Below are positions 37,017 through 47,501 of a stretch of DNA of 64,000 nt, one piece after another (within the stretch, counting starts at the first letter, position 1; each line of letters starts with the position of its first letter). The notes beneath the pieces are model-generated. The model made no database searches. It saw nothing but the letters and a program-made list of their open reading frames with translations, and was not told the DNA's origin. Position numbers and translations under genes: made by a program. This DNA comes from Ralstonia wenshanensis (GTDB lineage Bacteria > Pseudomonadota > Gammaproteobacteria > Burkholderiales > Burkholderiaceae): contig NZ_CP076413.1 of the NCBI RefSeq assembly GCF_021173085.1, forward strand, positions 62,001 to 126,000, in the 5' to 3' direction.

Positions 37017-38042
37017 TTACGGCTTGGCGCCGGCGACGCTGAAGGATGCCGCTACGGCATTCCACAGCGGCTCGTACCGCAAGCGGACGGTGCTGGCCTG
37101 TTCGGGCGATGTGGCGGGAGACTGCATGTGCAGCATCAGCAGCGCGCCGTCGGTCGGCACCATGAAGACGCGGCCGACCAGCGTATTGCCCGTGGCGCGC
37201 GAGATATGCGGGCCGGGCGATTCGCCGATGTAGCTGGCCCACACGCCTGGGCGCCCGCCGAACGATTGCGTGCCCCACCCGAGCAGCTTGCACGGGCCGG
37301 CCACGGCTTGCTTGACGGCGTCGCGCATCCAGCGCGGTTCGCGGTTGTCCGGCACGGCTTCAAGATCGCCCTCTGTCGGGCGCACGATCATTTCAAGGCG
37401 CGACAGCCCCGAGCCGCCCTGATTGGCCCACGCGCCGATCGCCACCCGCGCGGGGTCGGGCTTGCGCGGCGCTGTCGGGGGCACGCGCTCCCAGGAAAAC
37501 GGCAGCCTGAGGCTAAGGCTCGCGCCGCGCGCATTCGGCCAGTCAGACAACGTTACGGCCTGGGTAAAGCGGCTGCTCAACTCATCGGCGGGGCGGTCGT
37601 CGTAGACCACCGCCAACAGCGTCTGCAGCGTGGCGCGGTCCTGGCTGCCCTGTGCGCGCTCAACGACGCGTCCGGCCAGGGCGTGGGCGGTCTGGGCCGT
37701 CTGGGTGGCAACGCCCACGCTCGGTTGGTGAATGTCCAGCGCACGCTCGATCAGCAGCTGGCGCTCGTCGTCGGATAGCGGAATGCCGGCGATCAGGCGG
37801 CGCGTGCGGGCCAGCGCCTGCGGGAACGCGTTGTCGAACTGCGTACGGGCGCGGATCAGCTCTTCACGCTGACCGGGAAAGCGCTGGATGGCGCGGTCCA
37901 GCGCCTGCGATTGCACGGTCAGGAAACCAAGCACGCTGATCAGCCCCGGGATGGCGCCGGGCGTGTAGTCCCACGCCAGGGCGTGACCGGACCACGCCAG
38001 CAAGGCGGTCAGACACCAGCGCATCGTTGCGCGGCTTGGCAT
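37017..38042 (-). CDS. Exported protein of unknown function
   Basis: A 341-residue protein with a signal peptide (MRWCLTALLAWSGHALA, predicted cleavage before WDYTPG). The mature part has a helical first half rich in Arg/Gln (residues about 35-140) and a mixed second half with FMVPTDGALLMLHMQSPA. No family was recognised. Start 38042 follows GGGGGAAC. It is divergent from icmF across 346 bp and 256 bp upstream of the amt ATG on the same strand. Confidence 0.7.
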   Translation of the reverse strand: MPSRATMRWCLTALLAWSGHALAWDYTPGAIPGLISVLGFLTVQSQALDRAIQRFPGQREELIRARTQFDNAFPQALARTRRLIAGIPLSDDERQLLIERALDIHQPSVGVATQTAQTAHALAGRVVERAQGSQDRATLQTLLAVVYDDRPADELSSRFTQAVTLSDWPNARGASLSLRLPFSWERVPPTAPRKPDPARVAIGAWANQGGSGLSRLEMIVRPTEGDLEAVPDNREPRWMRDAVKQAVAGPCKLLGWGTQSFGGRPGVWASYIGESPGPHISRATGNTLVGRVFMVPTDGALLMLHMQSPATSPEQASTVRLRYEPLWNAVAASFSVAGAKP

Positions 38043-38270
38043 TGGAAGTTCCCCCTGTGGCCGGACCCGTTTCCGACCAAAATCCGACTCTAACGATTTG
38101 TATCGATTGTGTGCAAGCTGGGTGTTGCACCAAGATTGGACCGCTCCAGCCGCCCGCAATTTGCGCAAAACGGTCCGGATGCCGGCGTGCTGATTTAAGG
38201 GAATGGCGCGCAGGCCATCATCAAGCCCCGGGGGCGCAGAAGAGCAGAAAGGTCCTCGCCCGTGCCGCCG

Positions 38271-38300
38271 GTTGACGTGTGCGTCAACCCCGAAAATACT
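38271..38300 (+). promoter_or_regulatory. icmF promoter with overlapping operator
   Basis: Perfect dyad GTTGACGTGTGCGTCAAC (38271-38288). Its left arm contains a -35-like TTGACG (38272-38277), and a -10-like AATACT follows at exactly 17 bp (38295-38300). A repressor bound to the dyad would block this promoter, about 90 bp upstream of the icmF ATG. It is the only site seen in the 346-bp gap 38043-38388. The size and symmetry suit a TetR-type repressor, not identified here. Confidence 0.55.
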
Positions 38301-38388
38301 GTCTGTTCGACCCGCCGACCGGCACGCTTCGCCTTGTGCGTCGTACAACACATCCAACGCCGGCGCCCCACTTATCGAAGGTGGAGAC

Positions 38389-41300
38389 ATGACCGATCTT
38401 TCCGCTGCCCGCGCGGCCGATCCCACGCCTGCCAGCGAAGCCGCGCCGGTGCGCAACAAGGTGCGCTTCGTGACGGCTGCGTCGTTGTTCGATGGGCATG
38501 ACGCGTCGATCAACATCATGCGGCGCATCCTGCAGTCGATGGGCTGCGAGGTGATCCACCTCGGGCACAACCGCTCGGTGGACGAGGTGGTCAACGCTGC
38601 GCTGCAGGAAGACGTGCAGGGCATTGCCGTGTCCAGCTACCAGGGCGGCCACGTCGAATACTTCAAGTACATGATCGACGCGCTGCGCGCACGCGGCGGC
38701 CAGCACATCCAGGTGTTCGGCGGCGGCGGCGGGGTGATCGTGCCGGCGGAGATCCGCGAGCTGCAGGACTACGGCGTCGCGCGCATCTACAGCCCAGAAG
38801 ACGGCCAGCGCATGGGTCTGGCCGGCATGATTGCCGACATGGTGCAGCGCTGCGATATCGATCTCTCCGTCTACGCGCCGGCTACGCTGGAGCCCGTTGC
38901 CAACGGCGATCGCCGCGCTCTGGCGCAACTGATCACCGCGCTGGAATCGGGCCGCGTCGATCCGGCGTTGCGCGAGGCCGTCCACGCGGCTGCGATGGCC
39001 GCGCCGACGCCTGTGCTTGGCATCACGGGCACGGGCGGTGCGGGCAAGTCGTCGCTCACCGACGAGCTGATCCGCCGCTTCCGGCTCGACCAGCAGGACG
39101 CGCTGCGCATTGCGGTCATCTCGATCGATCCGTCGCGGCGCAAGTCGGGCGGCGCGCTGCTGGGCGATCGCATTCGCATGAACGCGATCAACCATCCGAA
39201 CATCTTCGTGCGCTCGCTGGCCACGCGCGAGGCGAGCCGTGAGATTTCCGACGCGCTGCCCGACGTGATTGCCGCCTGCCGCGCTGCCGGGTTCGATTTC
39301 ATCATCGTCGAGACCTCCGGCATCGGGCAGGGCGATGCAGCCATCGTGCCGCATGTCGATTTGTCGCTGTATGTGATGACGCCCGAGTTTGGCGCCGCCA
39401 GCCAGCTGGAGAAGATCGACATGCTCGACTTTGCCGATCTGGTGGCGATCAACAAGTTCGACCGCAAGGGTGCGCAGGATGCATGGCGCGACGTCGCCAA
39501 GCAGGTGCAGCGCAACCGCGAGCAATGGCACGCCCGGCCTGAAGACATGCCGGTGTTCGGCACGCAGGCCTCGCACTTCAATGACGACGGCGTGACGGCG
39601 CTGTATCACGCGCTGGCGGATCGGCTGACCGAGCGCGGCATGGCGCTGGCCGAACGCACGTTGCCGCGTCCAGCCGGCAAATGCTCCACCAGCCACGATG
39701 CCATCGTGCCGCCCGCGCGCGTGCGCTACCTGGCGGAGCTGGCCGATACGGTGCGCGGCTACCACCGCCGAGTTGATGCGCAAAGCCGCCTCGCGCGGGA
39801 ACGTCAGCAATTGCAGGCCAGCCACCGCATGCTGGAGCAGGCCGGTGCCACGGTGCAGACGCTGTCCGCGCTCGACAAGCAGGCGGCCGAGCGCGACGCA
39901 CAACTCGGCGCTGCCGAGCGCAAGCTGCTCGCCATGTGGCCCGACCTGCGCCGTGCGTATTCCGGCGACGAATACGTCGTGAAGATTCGCGACAAGGAAA
40001 TCCGCACGCAGCTCACGCACACCACGCTTTCGGGCACCACGATCCGCAAGGTCGTACTGCCGCCGTATGAAGATGACGGCGAAGTGCTGCGCTGGCTGAT
40101 GCGCGAAAACGTGCCGGGCAGCTTCCCGTACACCGCCGGTGTGTTCGCCTTCAAGCGCGAGAACGAAGACCCGACGCGCATGTTCGCGGGCGAGGGCGAT
40201 GCCTTCCGCTCCAACCGGCGCTTCAAGCTCGTCTCCGAAGGCATGGACGCCAAGCGACTTTCCACCGCGTTTGACTCCGTCACGCTGTACGGCGAAGACC
40301 CGGCGCTGCGTCCAGACATTTACGGCAAGGTCGGCAACTCTGGCGTCTCCATCGCCACGCTCGACGACATGGAAGTGCTGTACGACGGCTTTGACCTGAC
40401 CAGCCCTGCCACGTCGGTTTCCATGACGATCAACGGGCCTGCGCCGACGATCCTGGCGATGTTCATGAACACCGCCATCGACCAGAACCTGGCCCGGTTC
40501 CGCGCCGACAACGGGCGAGAGCCGACGCAGGACGAAGAGGCGAAGATCCGCGCGTGGGTGCTGCAGAACGTGCGCGGCACGGTGCAGGCCGACATCCTCA
40601 AGGAAGACCAGGGGCAGAACACCTGCATCTTCTCGACCGAGTTTTCGCTCAAGGTGATGGGCGATATCCAGGAATATTTCGTGCACCACCAGGTGCGCAA
40701 TTTCTATTCGGTGTCGATCTCGGGTTACCACATTGCCGAGGCGGGCGCGAACCCGATCTCGCAGCTCGCCTTCACGCTCGCCAACGGTTTCACGTATGTG
40801 GAGGCGTACCTCGCGCGCGGCATGCATATCGATGACTTTGCGCCGAACCTGTCGTTCTTCTTCTCCAATGGCATGGACCCGGAGTACAGCGTGCTCGGCC
40901 GCGTCGCGCGCCGCATCTGGGCGGTGACGCTGCGAGACAAGTACGGCGCAAACGAGCGCAGCCAGAAGCTCAAGTACCACGTGCAAACATCAGGCCGGTC
41001 ATTGCACGCGCAGGAAATCGCCTTCAACGACATCCGCACGACGCTGCAGGCGCTGATCGCGATCTACGACAACTGCAACAGCCTGCACACGAATGCCTAC
41101 GACGAGGCCATCACCACGCCGACAGGCGAATCCGTGCGGCGCGCGCTCGCCATCCAACTCATCATCAACCGCGAGTGGGGCCTGGCCAAGTGCGAGAACC
41201 CGAACCAGGGCAGCTTCATCATCGATGAGCTGACGGACCTCGTGGAAGAAGCGGTGCTGCAGGAGTTCGAACGCATTGCCGAGCGCGGCGGCGTGCTGGG

Positions 41301-41676
41301 TGCCATGGAAACCGGCTATCAGCGCGGCAAGATCCAGGAGGAGTCGATGCTATATGAGCAGCGCAAGCACGATGGCTCGCTGCCGATCATCGGTGTGAAT
41401 ACGTTCCGCAATCCCGACGCCGAGAGCGTAGTGCCGCCGCACATAGAACTGGCGCGTTCCAGCGAGGAGGAGAAGCAGAGCCAACTCGCGCGGCTGCAGG
41501 ATTTTCACGCGCGGCATGCGGGGGAAGCTCCGGCCATGCTGCAGCGCCTGCAGCGGGCGGTGATTGAAGATCAGAACGTGTTTGCGGTGCTGATGGACGC
41601 GGTGCAGGTCTGCTCGCTCGGGCAGATTACGCATGCGTTGTTTGAGGTGGGGGGGGAGTATCGGCGGAATATGTAG
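38389..41676 (+). CDS. icmF: Fused isobutyryl-CoA mutase with G-protein chaperone
   Basis: A 1095-residue adenosylcobalamin enzyme interconverting isobutyryl-CoA and n-butyryl-CoA, with some members acting on isovaleryl/pivalyl-CoA. Domain order is diagnostic. The N-terminal B12-binding domain has DGHD with the cobalt-ligand His37 ([14 protein letters not shown]). The central MeaI-like GTPase has P-loop GTGGAGKSS near residue 213 and [18 protein letters not shown]. The large C-terminal acyl-CoA mutase domain begins near residue 560 ([71 protein letters not shown]). Start 38389 matches the family length; the frame extends upstream without homology. The stop is followed 26 nt later by element copy 6. 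It links to branched-chain and short-chain acyl-CoA metabolism. Confidence 0.93.
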   Translation: MTDLSAARAADPTPASEAAPVRNKVRFVTAASLFDGHDASINIMRRILQSMGCEVIHLGHNRSVDEVVNAALQEDVQGIAVSSYQGGHVEYFKYMIDALRARGGQHIQVFGGGGGVIVPAEIRELQDYGVARIYSPEDGQRMGLAGMIADMVQRCDIDLSVYAPATLEPVANGDRRALAQLITALESGRVDPALREAVHAAAMAAPTPVLGITGTGGAGKSSLTDELIRRFRLDQQDALRIAVISIDPSRRKSGGALLGDRIRMNAINHPNIFVRSLATREASREISDALPDVIAACRAAGFDFIIVETSGIGQGDAAIVPHVDLSLYVMTPEFGAASQLEKIDMLDFADLVAINKFDRKGAQDAWRDVAKQVQRNREQWHARPEDMPVFGTQASHFNDDGVTALYHALADRLTERGMALAERTLPRPAGKCSTSHDAIVPPARVRYLAELADTVRGYHRRVDAQSRLARERQQLQASHRMLEQAGATVQTLSALDKQAAERDAQLGAAERKLLAMWPDLRRAYSGDEYVVKIRDKEIRTQLTHTTLSGTTIRKVVLPPYEDDGEVLRWLMRENVPGSFPYTAGVFAFKRENEDPTRMFAGEGDAFRSNRRFKLVSEGMDAKRLSTAFDSVTLYGEDPALRPDIYGKVGNSGVSIATLDDMEVLYDGFDLTSPATSVSMTINGPAPTILAMFMNTAIDQNLARFRADNGREPTQDEEAKIRAWVLQNVRGTVQADILKEDQGQNTCIFSTEFSLKVMGDIQEYFVHHQVRNFYSVSISGYHIAEAGANPISQLAFTLANGFTYVEAYLARGMHIDDFAPNLSFFFSNGMDPEYSVLGRVARRIWAVTLRDKYGANERSQKLKYHVQTSGRSLHAQEIAFNDIRTTLQALIAIYDNCNSLHTNAYDEAITTPTGESVRRALAIQLIINREWGLAKCENPNQGSFIIDELTDLVEEAVLQEFERIAERGGVLGAMETGYQRGKIQEESMLYEQRKHDGSLPIIGVNTFRNPDAESVVPPHIELARSSEEEKQSQLARLQDFHARHAGEAPAMLQRLQRAVIEDQNVFAVLMDAVQVCSLGQITHALFEVGGEYRRNM

Positions 41677-41701
41677 GGGTTCTTTTTTGGTTGTTTTTGC
41701 C

Positions 41702-41918
41702 TTGGTGGTGCATCCCTTGTTTCATCCCCTGCCGGGGCTGACTCACTTTCTTTGGTCTTGCCCAAAGAAAGTAAGCAAAGAAATGCGCGCCCGATGCGGC
41801 GAAAGACTCCTTGAATTTGTGTGACCGTGCGGGGAAGGAGGCAAACTCGCTGCGCTCAGACAAGCCTCCTTCCTTTTTCCGCCCGCTCACAGAAATTCAA
41901 GGCGCCGCATAGGGCAGG
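41702..41918 (+). repeat. Dispersed hairpin element, copy 6
   Basis: Forward copy in the presumptive icmF 3' UTR. The basal stem of hairpin 3 is ATGCGGC/GCCGCAT, against GATGGC/GCCATC elsewhere: a multi-base change matched on both arms 90 nt apart, strong evidence that pairing is maintained. Hairpin 2 has the extended form seen in copy 5. Loop AAACTCGCTGCGCTCAGACA at 41843-41862. Confidence 0.88.
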
Positions 41919-42046
41919 AGAGTCAAAGGCCAACCGTTGGTTTGCTTGGCCGGGTGGCTCTTGCTTGTGGCTATTGATGCTCGCTTTGCTTCGCGTTGTG
42001 TTGCTCTTTGCGACTGCGGTTGTGCTTCGATGGTGTGGCCGCTGGG

Positions 42047-42252
42047 GCCCTAGATGGCGCCTTGAATTTCTGTTGCAGAGAGGAAAAAGGAAGGGAAACT
42101 GTCTGAGCGAAGCGAGTTTTTCCCTTCCCCTCTCTGCGACATAAATTCAAGGAATCTTTCGCCATCTCGGGCGCGCCTTTCTTTGCTTACTTTCTTTGGC
42201 AAGACAAAGAAAGTGAGTCAGCCCGGGCAGGGGATGAAACAAGGGATGGACC
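42047..42252 (-). repeat. Dispersed hairpin element, copy 7
   Basis: Minus-orientation copy about 60 nt after the stop of the DUF1275 gene, tail-to-tail with copy 6 across 128 bp. Apical stem GGAAGGGAAA/TTTCCCTTCC differs from the other copies yet pairs perfectly. Loop (minus strand) AAACTCGCTTCGCTCAGACA at 42100-42119. A run of 13 Cs (42260-42272) sits beside its head. Copies 6 and 7 fill most of the 41677-42313 gap. Confidence 0.87.
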
Positions 42253-42313
42253 ACACCCGCCCCCCCCCCCCCGCCAGCGGAGCTGAAAAAAATCCACGGC
42301 ACAGAAACAAAAC

Positions 42314-43075
42314 CTACCGCTGCATCACAGCCAGTGCCACCAAGATGCCCACCGGCGGCAACACGCACCAGAACGACAGCGTCGCAAACGCCAGCGCGCC
42401 CAGCACCGCCCCGATGGCAAAGCCGGCAAGCGGCGGCACCATCTTGCGCAACCGCGTGCGCGCAACATCCTTCTGCGTAGCGCCGGGCGACAGCAGCTCC
42501 ACCACGTCGATCACGATCTGCGTGGTGTTGCCCGTCATGATCGTCGTGGGGGCGTGTTCCGACAGCACGATGCGCGCCTTGGCGTTCTGCACGCCCATCG
42601 CTGCGACACCAATCAGACCGACAACGATCGTGGCCGGCGCATCGGGGGACTGAATCGGCAGCGCCAGCAGCCCCGCCGCCATGAAGGCCAGCAGCAGAAC
42701 GGCCTGCGCAAGTAGCAGCGGCCGCAGTGGCGCCACGCCGCGCCGCGTGAGCGCCGTCACGGCGAGCTTGGTCGCCGCAACGGCCACCACGAACATCGGC
42801 AGCGCCAGCAGTTTGGCGAGCACGCCTTGGCCGGAGCCCGCCAGCTCCAGGCCGATCATCACGAAGTTCCCCGTAACGTGCGCGGTGAACAGCCCAAACA
42901 ACGCTGCAAAGCCGACCACATCCACATAGCCCGCGACGAACGCCAGCAGCGTTCCCTGGGCGATCAGGAAACGCGCTGACGCCGGCGTGGCCGTTGCAGA
43001 CGACGCCGCTTCAGAAGGCAAAGCACGAACACCCGAAGGCGCCCCAGAAGCTGCGGAAGTCGGTGGTCGGCACAT
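42314..43075 (-). CDS. DUF1275 (YoaK-like) membrane protein
   Basis: About 253 residues with six hydrophobic segments of the YoaK/DUF1275 family (LLAFVAGYVDVVGFAALFGLFTAHVTGNFVMIGLELA is the signature block; later AMGVQNAKARIVLSEHAPTTIMTGNTTQIVIDVVELL). Function unknown. The start is unclear: ATG 43075 overlaps the amidohydrolase 3' end by 65 bp and TTG 43021 by 11 bp; neither has a good ribosome site. It is last in a minus-strand gene run. Confidence 0.75.
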   Translation of the reverse strand: MCRPPTSAASGAPSGVRALPSEAASSATATPASARFLIAQGTLLAFVAGYVDVVGFAALFGLFTAHVTGNFVMIGLELAGSGQGVLAKLLALPMFVVAVAATKLAVTALTRRGVAPLRPLLLAQAVLLLAFMAAGLLALPIQSPDAPATIVVGLIGVAAMGVQNAKARIVLSEHAPTTIMTGNTTQIVIDVVELLSPGATQKDVARTRLRKMVPPLAGFAIGAVLGALAFATLSFWCVLPPVGILVALAVMQR

Positions 43076-44849
43076 TGGCCGTGCGCGCTTTCTGATGCGC
43101 ATGGCCGTGCACCGAACACGAGCCAACGCACTGATGCACCTGCTGCTGCATCGGCGCAGCCGGCCGCCAGTGTCCCGGCACGCGCGCCACGGGCGACCAC
43201 TCCGGCAGCACCGGAATCGGCGGCGGGCCGAATTCGGCAAACTCCGCCGCGCCGTAGACGATGCGACCGCCCACCACCGTCAGCACCGATTCGATGGTCT
43301 TGATATCGGACTCGGGCACGCTGAAGAAATCCGCCGACAACGCTGCCAGATCGGCGAGTTGCCCGACCTTGATCTGCCCCTTGTTGCCCTGGTCTGCCGA
43401 GAACCACGCGCTGCCGTGCGTATACAGCTCGAGCGCCACTTCGCGCGGCAGCCCTTCCGGATACAGCGCCATGCCGCCCACGGTGCGCCCGCTCGCCAGC
43501 CAGTACAGCGACGTCCACGGGTTGTAGCTCGACACGCGCGTGGCATCGGTGCCAGCGCCCACCGGCACGCCTTCGGCCAGCATGCGCTTGATGGGTGGCG
43601 TCTGTTCGGCAGCGGCTGCGCCGTAGCGGTCGACAAAGTACTCGCCCTGGAAGGCCATGCGGTCCTGGATGGCGATGCCGCCGCCGAGTGCGCGCACGCG
43701 CTCGATGTTCTTCGGCGAAATGGTCTCCGCGTGGTCGAAGAACCACGGCAGGCCGTTGAAGGGAATGTCGCGGTTCACGCGCTCGAACACGTCGAGCATG
43801 CGCGAGATCGATTCGTCGTAGGTGGCGTGCAGCCGGAAAGGCCAGCGCTGCGCGACGAGGTGGCGCACCACGGTTTCCAGTTCCTGCTCCATCGTCTCGG
43901 GCAGGTCGGGGCGCGGTTGCAGGAAGTCTTCGAAGTCGGCCGCGGAGAAGACCAGCATTTCGCCCGCGCCGTTGTGGCGGAAGAAATCATCGCCTTGGCG
44001 GTATTGCACACTGCCGGTCCAGTTCTTGAAGTCGGCCAGCTCCTCTTTCGGCTTCTGCGTGAAGAGGTTGTAGGCGATGCGGATGGTGAGCTGGTTCTGC
44101 GCCGACAGCTCGCGGATGACCTCGTAGTCTTCAGGGTAGTTCTGGAAGCCGCCGCCCGCGTCGATGGCGCTCGTCACGCCCAGGCGGTTCAGCTCGCGCA
44201 TGAACTGGCGTGTGGAGTTGACCTGGTATTCCGGCGGCAGCTTCGGCCCCTTGGCGAGCGTCGCGTAGAGGATCATCGCGTTGGGTTTGGCGATCAACAT
44301 GCCGGTGGGCTCGCCGGAGGCGTCGCGCTGGATCTCGCCGCCCGGCGGGTTCGGCGTGTCCTTGGTGTAGCCCACCTGGCGCAGCGCCGCGCGGTTGAGC
44401 AGCGCGCGGTCGTACAGGTGCAGCACGAACACGGGCGTATCGGGCGCGGCCTGGTTCAGCTCTTCGAGCGTGGGCATGCGGCGCTCGGCAAACTGGAATT
44501 CCGTCCAGCCGCCGACCACGCGCACCCATTGCGGCGATGGCGTGCGCGCGGCCTGCTCCTTGAGCATGCGCATCGCGTCGGCCAGGGAGGGCACGCCTTC
44601 CCAGCGCAGCTCCAGGTTGTAGTTCAGCCCGCCCCGGATCAGGTGCAGGTGCGAATCGTTCAGGCCGGGAATGACGGTGCGCCCGCGCAGGTCGATGACC
44701 TGGGTGGAGGCGCCGCGCTGGGCCATCACGGTGGCATCGTCGCCCACGGCAACAAAGCGGCCGTCACGCACGGCAACGGCGCTGGCGGAGGGGCGTTCGC
44801 GGTCGACCGTGTGGATGCGGCCGTTGTGCAGGATGAGGTCGGCGGTCAT
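43011..44849 (-). CDS. Amidohydrolase family protein (YtcJ-like)
   Basis: A 612-residue metal-dependent hydrolase of the amidohydrolase superfamily (Amidohydro_3). The metal motif HLH is in VIPGLNDSHLHLIRGG, with later histidines in PFRLHATYDES and WFFDHAETI and the Asp in AGTDATRV. The C-terminus is unusual: GHAHQKARTANVP and a Cys/Phe-rich end (SFWGAFGCSCFAF). Start 44849 lies 4 bp after the DoxX stop. Substrate unknown (relatives act on amides, carbamates or formylated amines). Confidence 0.82.
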   Translation of the reverse strand: MTADLILHNGRIHTVDRERPSASAVAVRDGRFVAVGDDATVMAQRGASTQVIDLRGRTVIPGLNDSHLHLIRGGLNYNLELRWEGVPSLADAMRMLKEQAARTPSPQWVRVVGGWTEFQFAERRMPTLEELNQAAPDTPVFVLHLYDRALLNRAALRQVGYTKDTPNPPGGEIQRDASGEPTGMLIAKPNAMILYATLAKGPKLPPEYQVNSTRQFMRELNRLGVTSAIDAGGGFQNYPEDYEVIRELSAQNQLTIRIAYNLFTQKPKEELADFKNWTGSVQYRQGDDFFRHNGAGEMLVFSAADFEDFLQPRPDLPETMEQELETVVRHLVAQRWPFRLHATYDESISRMLDVFERVNRDIPFNGLPWFFDHAETISPKNIERVRALGGGIAIQDRMAFQGEYFVDRYGAAAAEQTPPIKRMLAEGVPVGAGTDATRVSSYNPWTSLYWLASGRTVGGMALYPEGLPREVALELYTHGSAWFSADQGNKGQIKVGQLADLAALSADFFSVPESDIKTIESVLTVVGGRIVYGAAEFAEFGPPPIPVLPEWSPVARVPGHWRPAAPMQQQVHQCVGSCSVHGHAHQKARTANVPTTDFRSFWGAFGCSCFAF

Positions 44850-44853
44850 TGCG

Positions 44854-45273
44854 TCAGTATTTGGGAAAGATCGAAAAGCGTCCGGGTCCGGCAATCAGGA
44901 CGGTGGTGAAGATGATCAGCAGCATCCATCCGAACTGTCCATCGGCAAGCGACCAGCCAGGATGCACTACCAGCATGGCCACCAGCAACGTGGCGACGAT
45001 GGGCAGGCACGCCAGGCGCGTGAGCACGCCAAGCGCAATCAGCAGCGGACACAGCGTTTCTGACAGGATTGCCAGCAGCAGCGTGGGCGCGGCGCCCATG
45101 TGGAACGGGTCTTCAATGCGCGTGAGTTCCTGGCTGTAGTGCAGCACCTTGGGCAGCCCATGCACGGTAATCAGCAGGGCGCTGCCGGTCAGGCGCAGGA
45201 ACAGCAGGCCAACATGCAGGGCGGTATCGGCAGGGGCCGCAGCGTGCGAGGGGTCGAGCGACAGGCGTGTCAT
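44854..45273 (-). CDS. DoxX-family membrane protein
   Basis: A 139-residue four-helix membrane protein (LLFLRLTGSALLITVHGLPKVLHY; PTLLLAILSETLCPLLIALGVLTRLACLPIVATLLVAMLVVHPGW) of the DoxX/YphA group. Such proteins appear in redox and detoxification operons; the biochemical role is unsettled. It is 4 bp from both neighbours, so tightly packed in the operon. Confidence 0.82.
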   Translation of the reverse strand: MTRLSLDPSHAAAPADTALHVGLLFLRLTGSALLITVHGLPKVLHYSQELTRIEDPFHMGAAPTLLLAILSETLCPLLIALGVLTRLACLPIVATLLVAMLVVHPGWSLADGQFGWMLLIIFTTVLIAGPGRFSIFPKY

Positions 45274-45277
45274 GGCG

Positions 45278-45586
45278 TCAGCTTGGATTGCGCGGCTTGG
45301 TGCTGCCGGGCTCACCGCTGGCAGCAAGGTTTGTCGGCGGTGCCTCGGGTGCCGCCTGGGCCGGCGCGCCCGTGATTTTCGGCACGCACTCGTGGCGGAA
45401 CCACGCCATGGTGATCGGCTCGCCGGCCAGCAGGCGCTGCGCGGCCGGCACGATCTGTTCGCCGATCAGCATGCCCAACAGCCCGACCAGTGCGATCGCC
45501 GGTGGCGCCGGTGAGCGGACGTGCAACAACGCATAGATGACGCCGACCAGCATGCCGACGCCGATGGAGATGAGATAGGGCTTCAC
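45278..45586 (-). CDS. XapX-domain (DUF1427) membrane protein
   Basis: A 102-residue protein with an N-terminal XapX domain: two membrane segments (PYLISIGVGMLVGVIYALLHV and PPAIALVGLLGMLIGEQIVP), then a soluble proline/alanine-rich tail. The GTG start at 45586 places the domain at the N-terminus as in relatives. Function unknown. Confidence 0.75.
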   Translation of the reverse strand: MKPYLISIGVGMLVGVIYALLHVRSPAPPAIALVGLLGMLIGEQIVPAAQRLLAGEPITMAWFRHECVPKITGAPAQAAPEAPPTNLAASGEPGSTKPRNPS

Positions 45587-45642
45587 GAGGAGGGCTCCAG
45601 GATGCCAAGGGCGGCGCGCGCAAACGGCGCCGCCCGTGCCGA

Positions 45643-46464
45643 TCAGGTGCTGAGGAAGGCCAGCAGGTCCGCGTTGACCTTGTCCGCCTCGGTCACGCAC
45701 ATGCCGTGCGGGCCGCCCGGATAGACCTTCAGCGTCCCGTTCTTCACCAGCTCCACGCCCAGCCTGGCCGAATTGTCGATCGGCACGATCTGGTCGTCGT
45801 CGCCATGCAGGAACAGCACCGGCACGTCGATCTTCTTCAGGTCTTCGGTGTAGTCGACCTCCGAGAACTCCTTGATGCACAGGAACTGGCCGTGAATGCC
45901 GCCGGTCATGCCCTGCGCCCAGAACGCATCGATGGTGCCCTGCGAAACCTTCGCACCCGGCCGGTTGAAGCCGAAGAACGGCGTGGCGAGATCGCGGTAG
46001 AACTGCGAGCGGTTCTCCGCCACACCCTTGCGAATGCCGTCGAACACGTCCATCGGCAAGCCCTTCGGGTTGGCGGCCGTCTTGAGCATGATGGGCGGCA
46101 CCGCGCCGATCAGCACGGCGCGGGCGACGCGCTTGGTGCCATGGCGGCCGATGTAGTGCGCGACTTCGCCGCCACCGGTGGAATGGCCGACCAGCGTGGC
46201 CCCCTGGATGTCGAGCGCATCGAGCAGCGCTGCGAGGTCGTCGGCATAGGTGTCCATGTCGTTGCCCTGCGACGGCTGGTCGGAACGGCCATGGCCGCGC
46301 CGGTCATGCGCGATGACACGAAAGCCCTTTTGCACGAGGAACAGCATCTGCGCGTCCCACGCGTCGGCATTGAGCGGCCAGCCGTGCGAGAAGACGACGG
46401 GCTTGCCGCTGCCCCAGTCCTTGTAAAAGATGCGCGTACCGTCTTGGGTGGTAATCGTTTGCAT
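45643..46464 (-). CDS. Alpha/beta hydrolase (non-haem chloroperoxidase / arylesterase type)
   Basis: A 273-residue alpha/beta hydrolase of the cofactor-free chloroperoxidase (perhydrolase) group. [12 protein letters not shown] is the oxyanion region. The nucleophile elbow is [17 protein letters not shown] with Ser near residue 96. The acid and base lie in [12 protein letters not shown] and [25 protein letters not shown] is typical of the group. These enzymes hydrolyse esters and can form peracids. Confidence 0.85.
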   Translation of the reverse strand: MQTITTQDGTRIFYKDWGSGKPVVFSHGWPLNADAWDAQMLFLVQKGFRVIAHDRRGHGRSDQPSQGNDMDTYADDLAALLDALDIQGATLVGHSTGGGEVAHYIGRHGTKRVARAVLIGAVPPIMLKTAANPKGLPMDVFDGIRKGVAENRSQFYRDLATPFFGFNRPGAKVSQGTIDAFWAQGMTGGIHGQFLCIKEFSEVDYTEDLKKIDVPVLFLHGDDDQIVPIDNSARLGVELVKNGTLKVYPGGPHGMCVTEADKVNADLLAFLST

Positions 46465-46574
46465 GGGAATGAGAGAGAGGGTGGTGGCTGGCTGAATGGA
46501 CGACGGGGCGACGCATGCGGTTGCACATGCGTCGCCCGCCGGAGCAGCGTCTTGTTTTATGGTCGGCAGCGCGA

Positions 46575-47258
46575 TCAGTTGGCAGCCACGGCAGCCAGCG
46601 CCTCGTGCGGCGTCGCGGTGCGTTGCGGGGCCTTGTGCACCATCGTGTAGGCGTAGTCGACGCCCATGCCGTAGGCGCCGGAGTGTTCCTTCACCAGCTT
46701 CATGACGGCGTCATACGTGTCGCGGTGGGCCCAGTCACGCTGCCATTCCAGCAGCACCTGTTGCCACGTCACGGGCACCACGCCGGCCTGGACCATGCGC
46801 TGCATGGCGTAGTCGTGCGCCTCCTTTGAGGTGCCGCCCGAGGCGTCGGCAACCATGTAGATCTCGTAGTCGGCATCGTGCATGGCCGACAGCGCGAAGG
46901 TGCAGTTGCACACCTCCGTCCACAGGCCCGAGACGACCACCTTCTTGCGGCCGTTCTTTGCCAGGGCATCGCGCACCTTCTGGTCGTCCCAGGAGTTCAT
47001 CGAGGTGCGTTCGAGCAGTGGCTGATCCGGAAACACGTCGAGCAGCTCCGGGTAGGTATAGCCGGAGAAGCTTTGCGACTCGACGGTCGTAATGGTGGTG
47101 GGGATGTTGAAGATCTTCGCGGCCTTGGCAAGGCCAACGGTGTTGTTCTTCAGGACCTGGCGATCGATCGACTGCACGCCGAAGGCCATTTGCGGCTGGT
47201 GGTCGATGAAGATCAGTTGACAGTTCTGGGGGGTGAGGACTTCCAGCTTGGGATTCAT
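46575..47258 (-). CDS. Isochorismatase-family hydrolase (YcaC-like)
   Basis: A 227-residue cysteine hydrolase of the YcaC branch. The catalytic Asp lies in [12 protein letters not shown], and the nucleophile Cys in [33 protein letters not shown]. Start 47258 gives the family length. True substrate unknown. It is the first gene after the LysR regulator, and the operon-like run continues with the hydrolase 110 bp further on. Confidence 0.85.
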   Translation of the reverse strand: MNPKLEVLTPQNCQLIFIDHQPQMAFGVQSIDRQVLKNNTVGLAKAAKIFNIPTTITTVESQSFSGYTYPELLDVFPDQPLLERTSMNSWDDQKVRDALAKNGRKKVVVSGLWTEVCNCTFALSAMHDADYEIYMVADASGGTSKEAHDYAMQRMVQAGVVPVTWQQVLLEWQRDWAHRDTYDAVMKLVKEHSGAYGMGVDYAYTMVHKAPQRTATPHEALAAVAAN

Positions 47259-47401
47259 GGCCGTATCCAGTTTCCGATAGGAGATGCGAGGGGGGGATGC
47301 TGCAGACCTGGCGCCGCATCGGCGCGGCGCGATCAACGGCCCATCCATCATAGGAAGTTGCGTTCCGGGCGCAACGCCCCAATCGGCGAGTGCAGTTTTT
47401 G

Positions 47402-47418
47402 CGATTGCCGAACAATCG
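47402..47418. promoter_or_regulatory. Inverted repeat upstream of the YcaC-like gene
   Basis: CGATTG-CCGAA-CAATCG in the 243-bp gap between the LysR gene and the YcaC-like gene, about 145 bp upstream of the latter's ATG. A LysR-type binding site is plausible. Confidence 0.4.
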
Positions 47419-47501
47419 TCGCGACTTCCCGAAACATTCCGTCGGTACCCTGGACACGCGCGCCGGTCGTGGGATTCGACGCGCGTGGCCGTTAGCGGAC
47501 G

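Noticed and set aside
38284-40986. A 900-codon open frame antisense to icmF
   Set aside because: High GC content leaves long open frames opposite real genes. Its composition (Arg/His/Gln-rich) and lack of any recognisable domain mark it as a shadow; icmF on the plus strand has complete, ordered domains.
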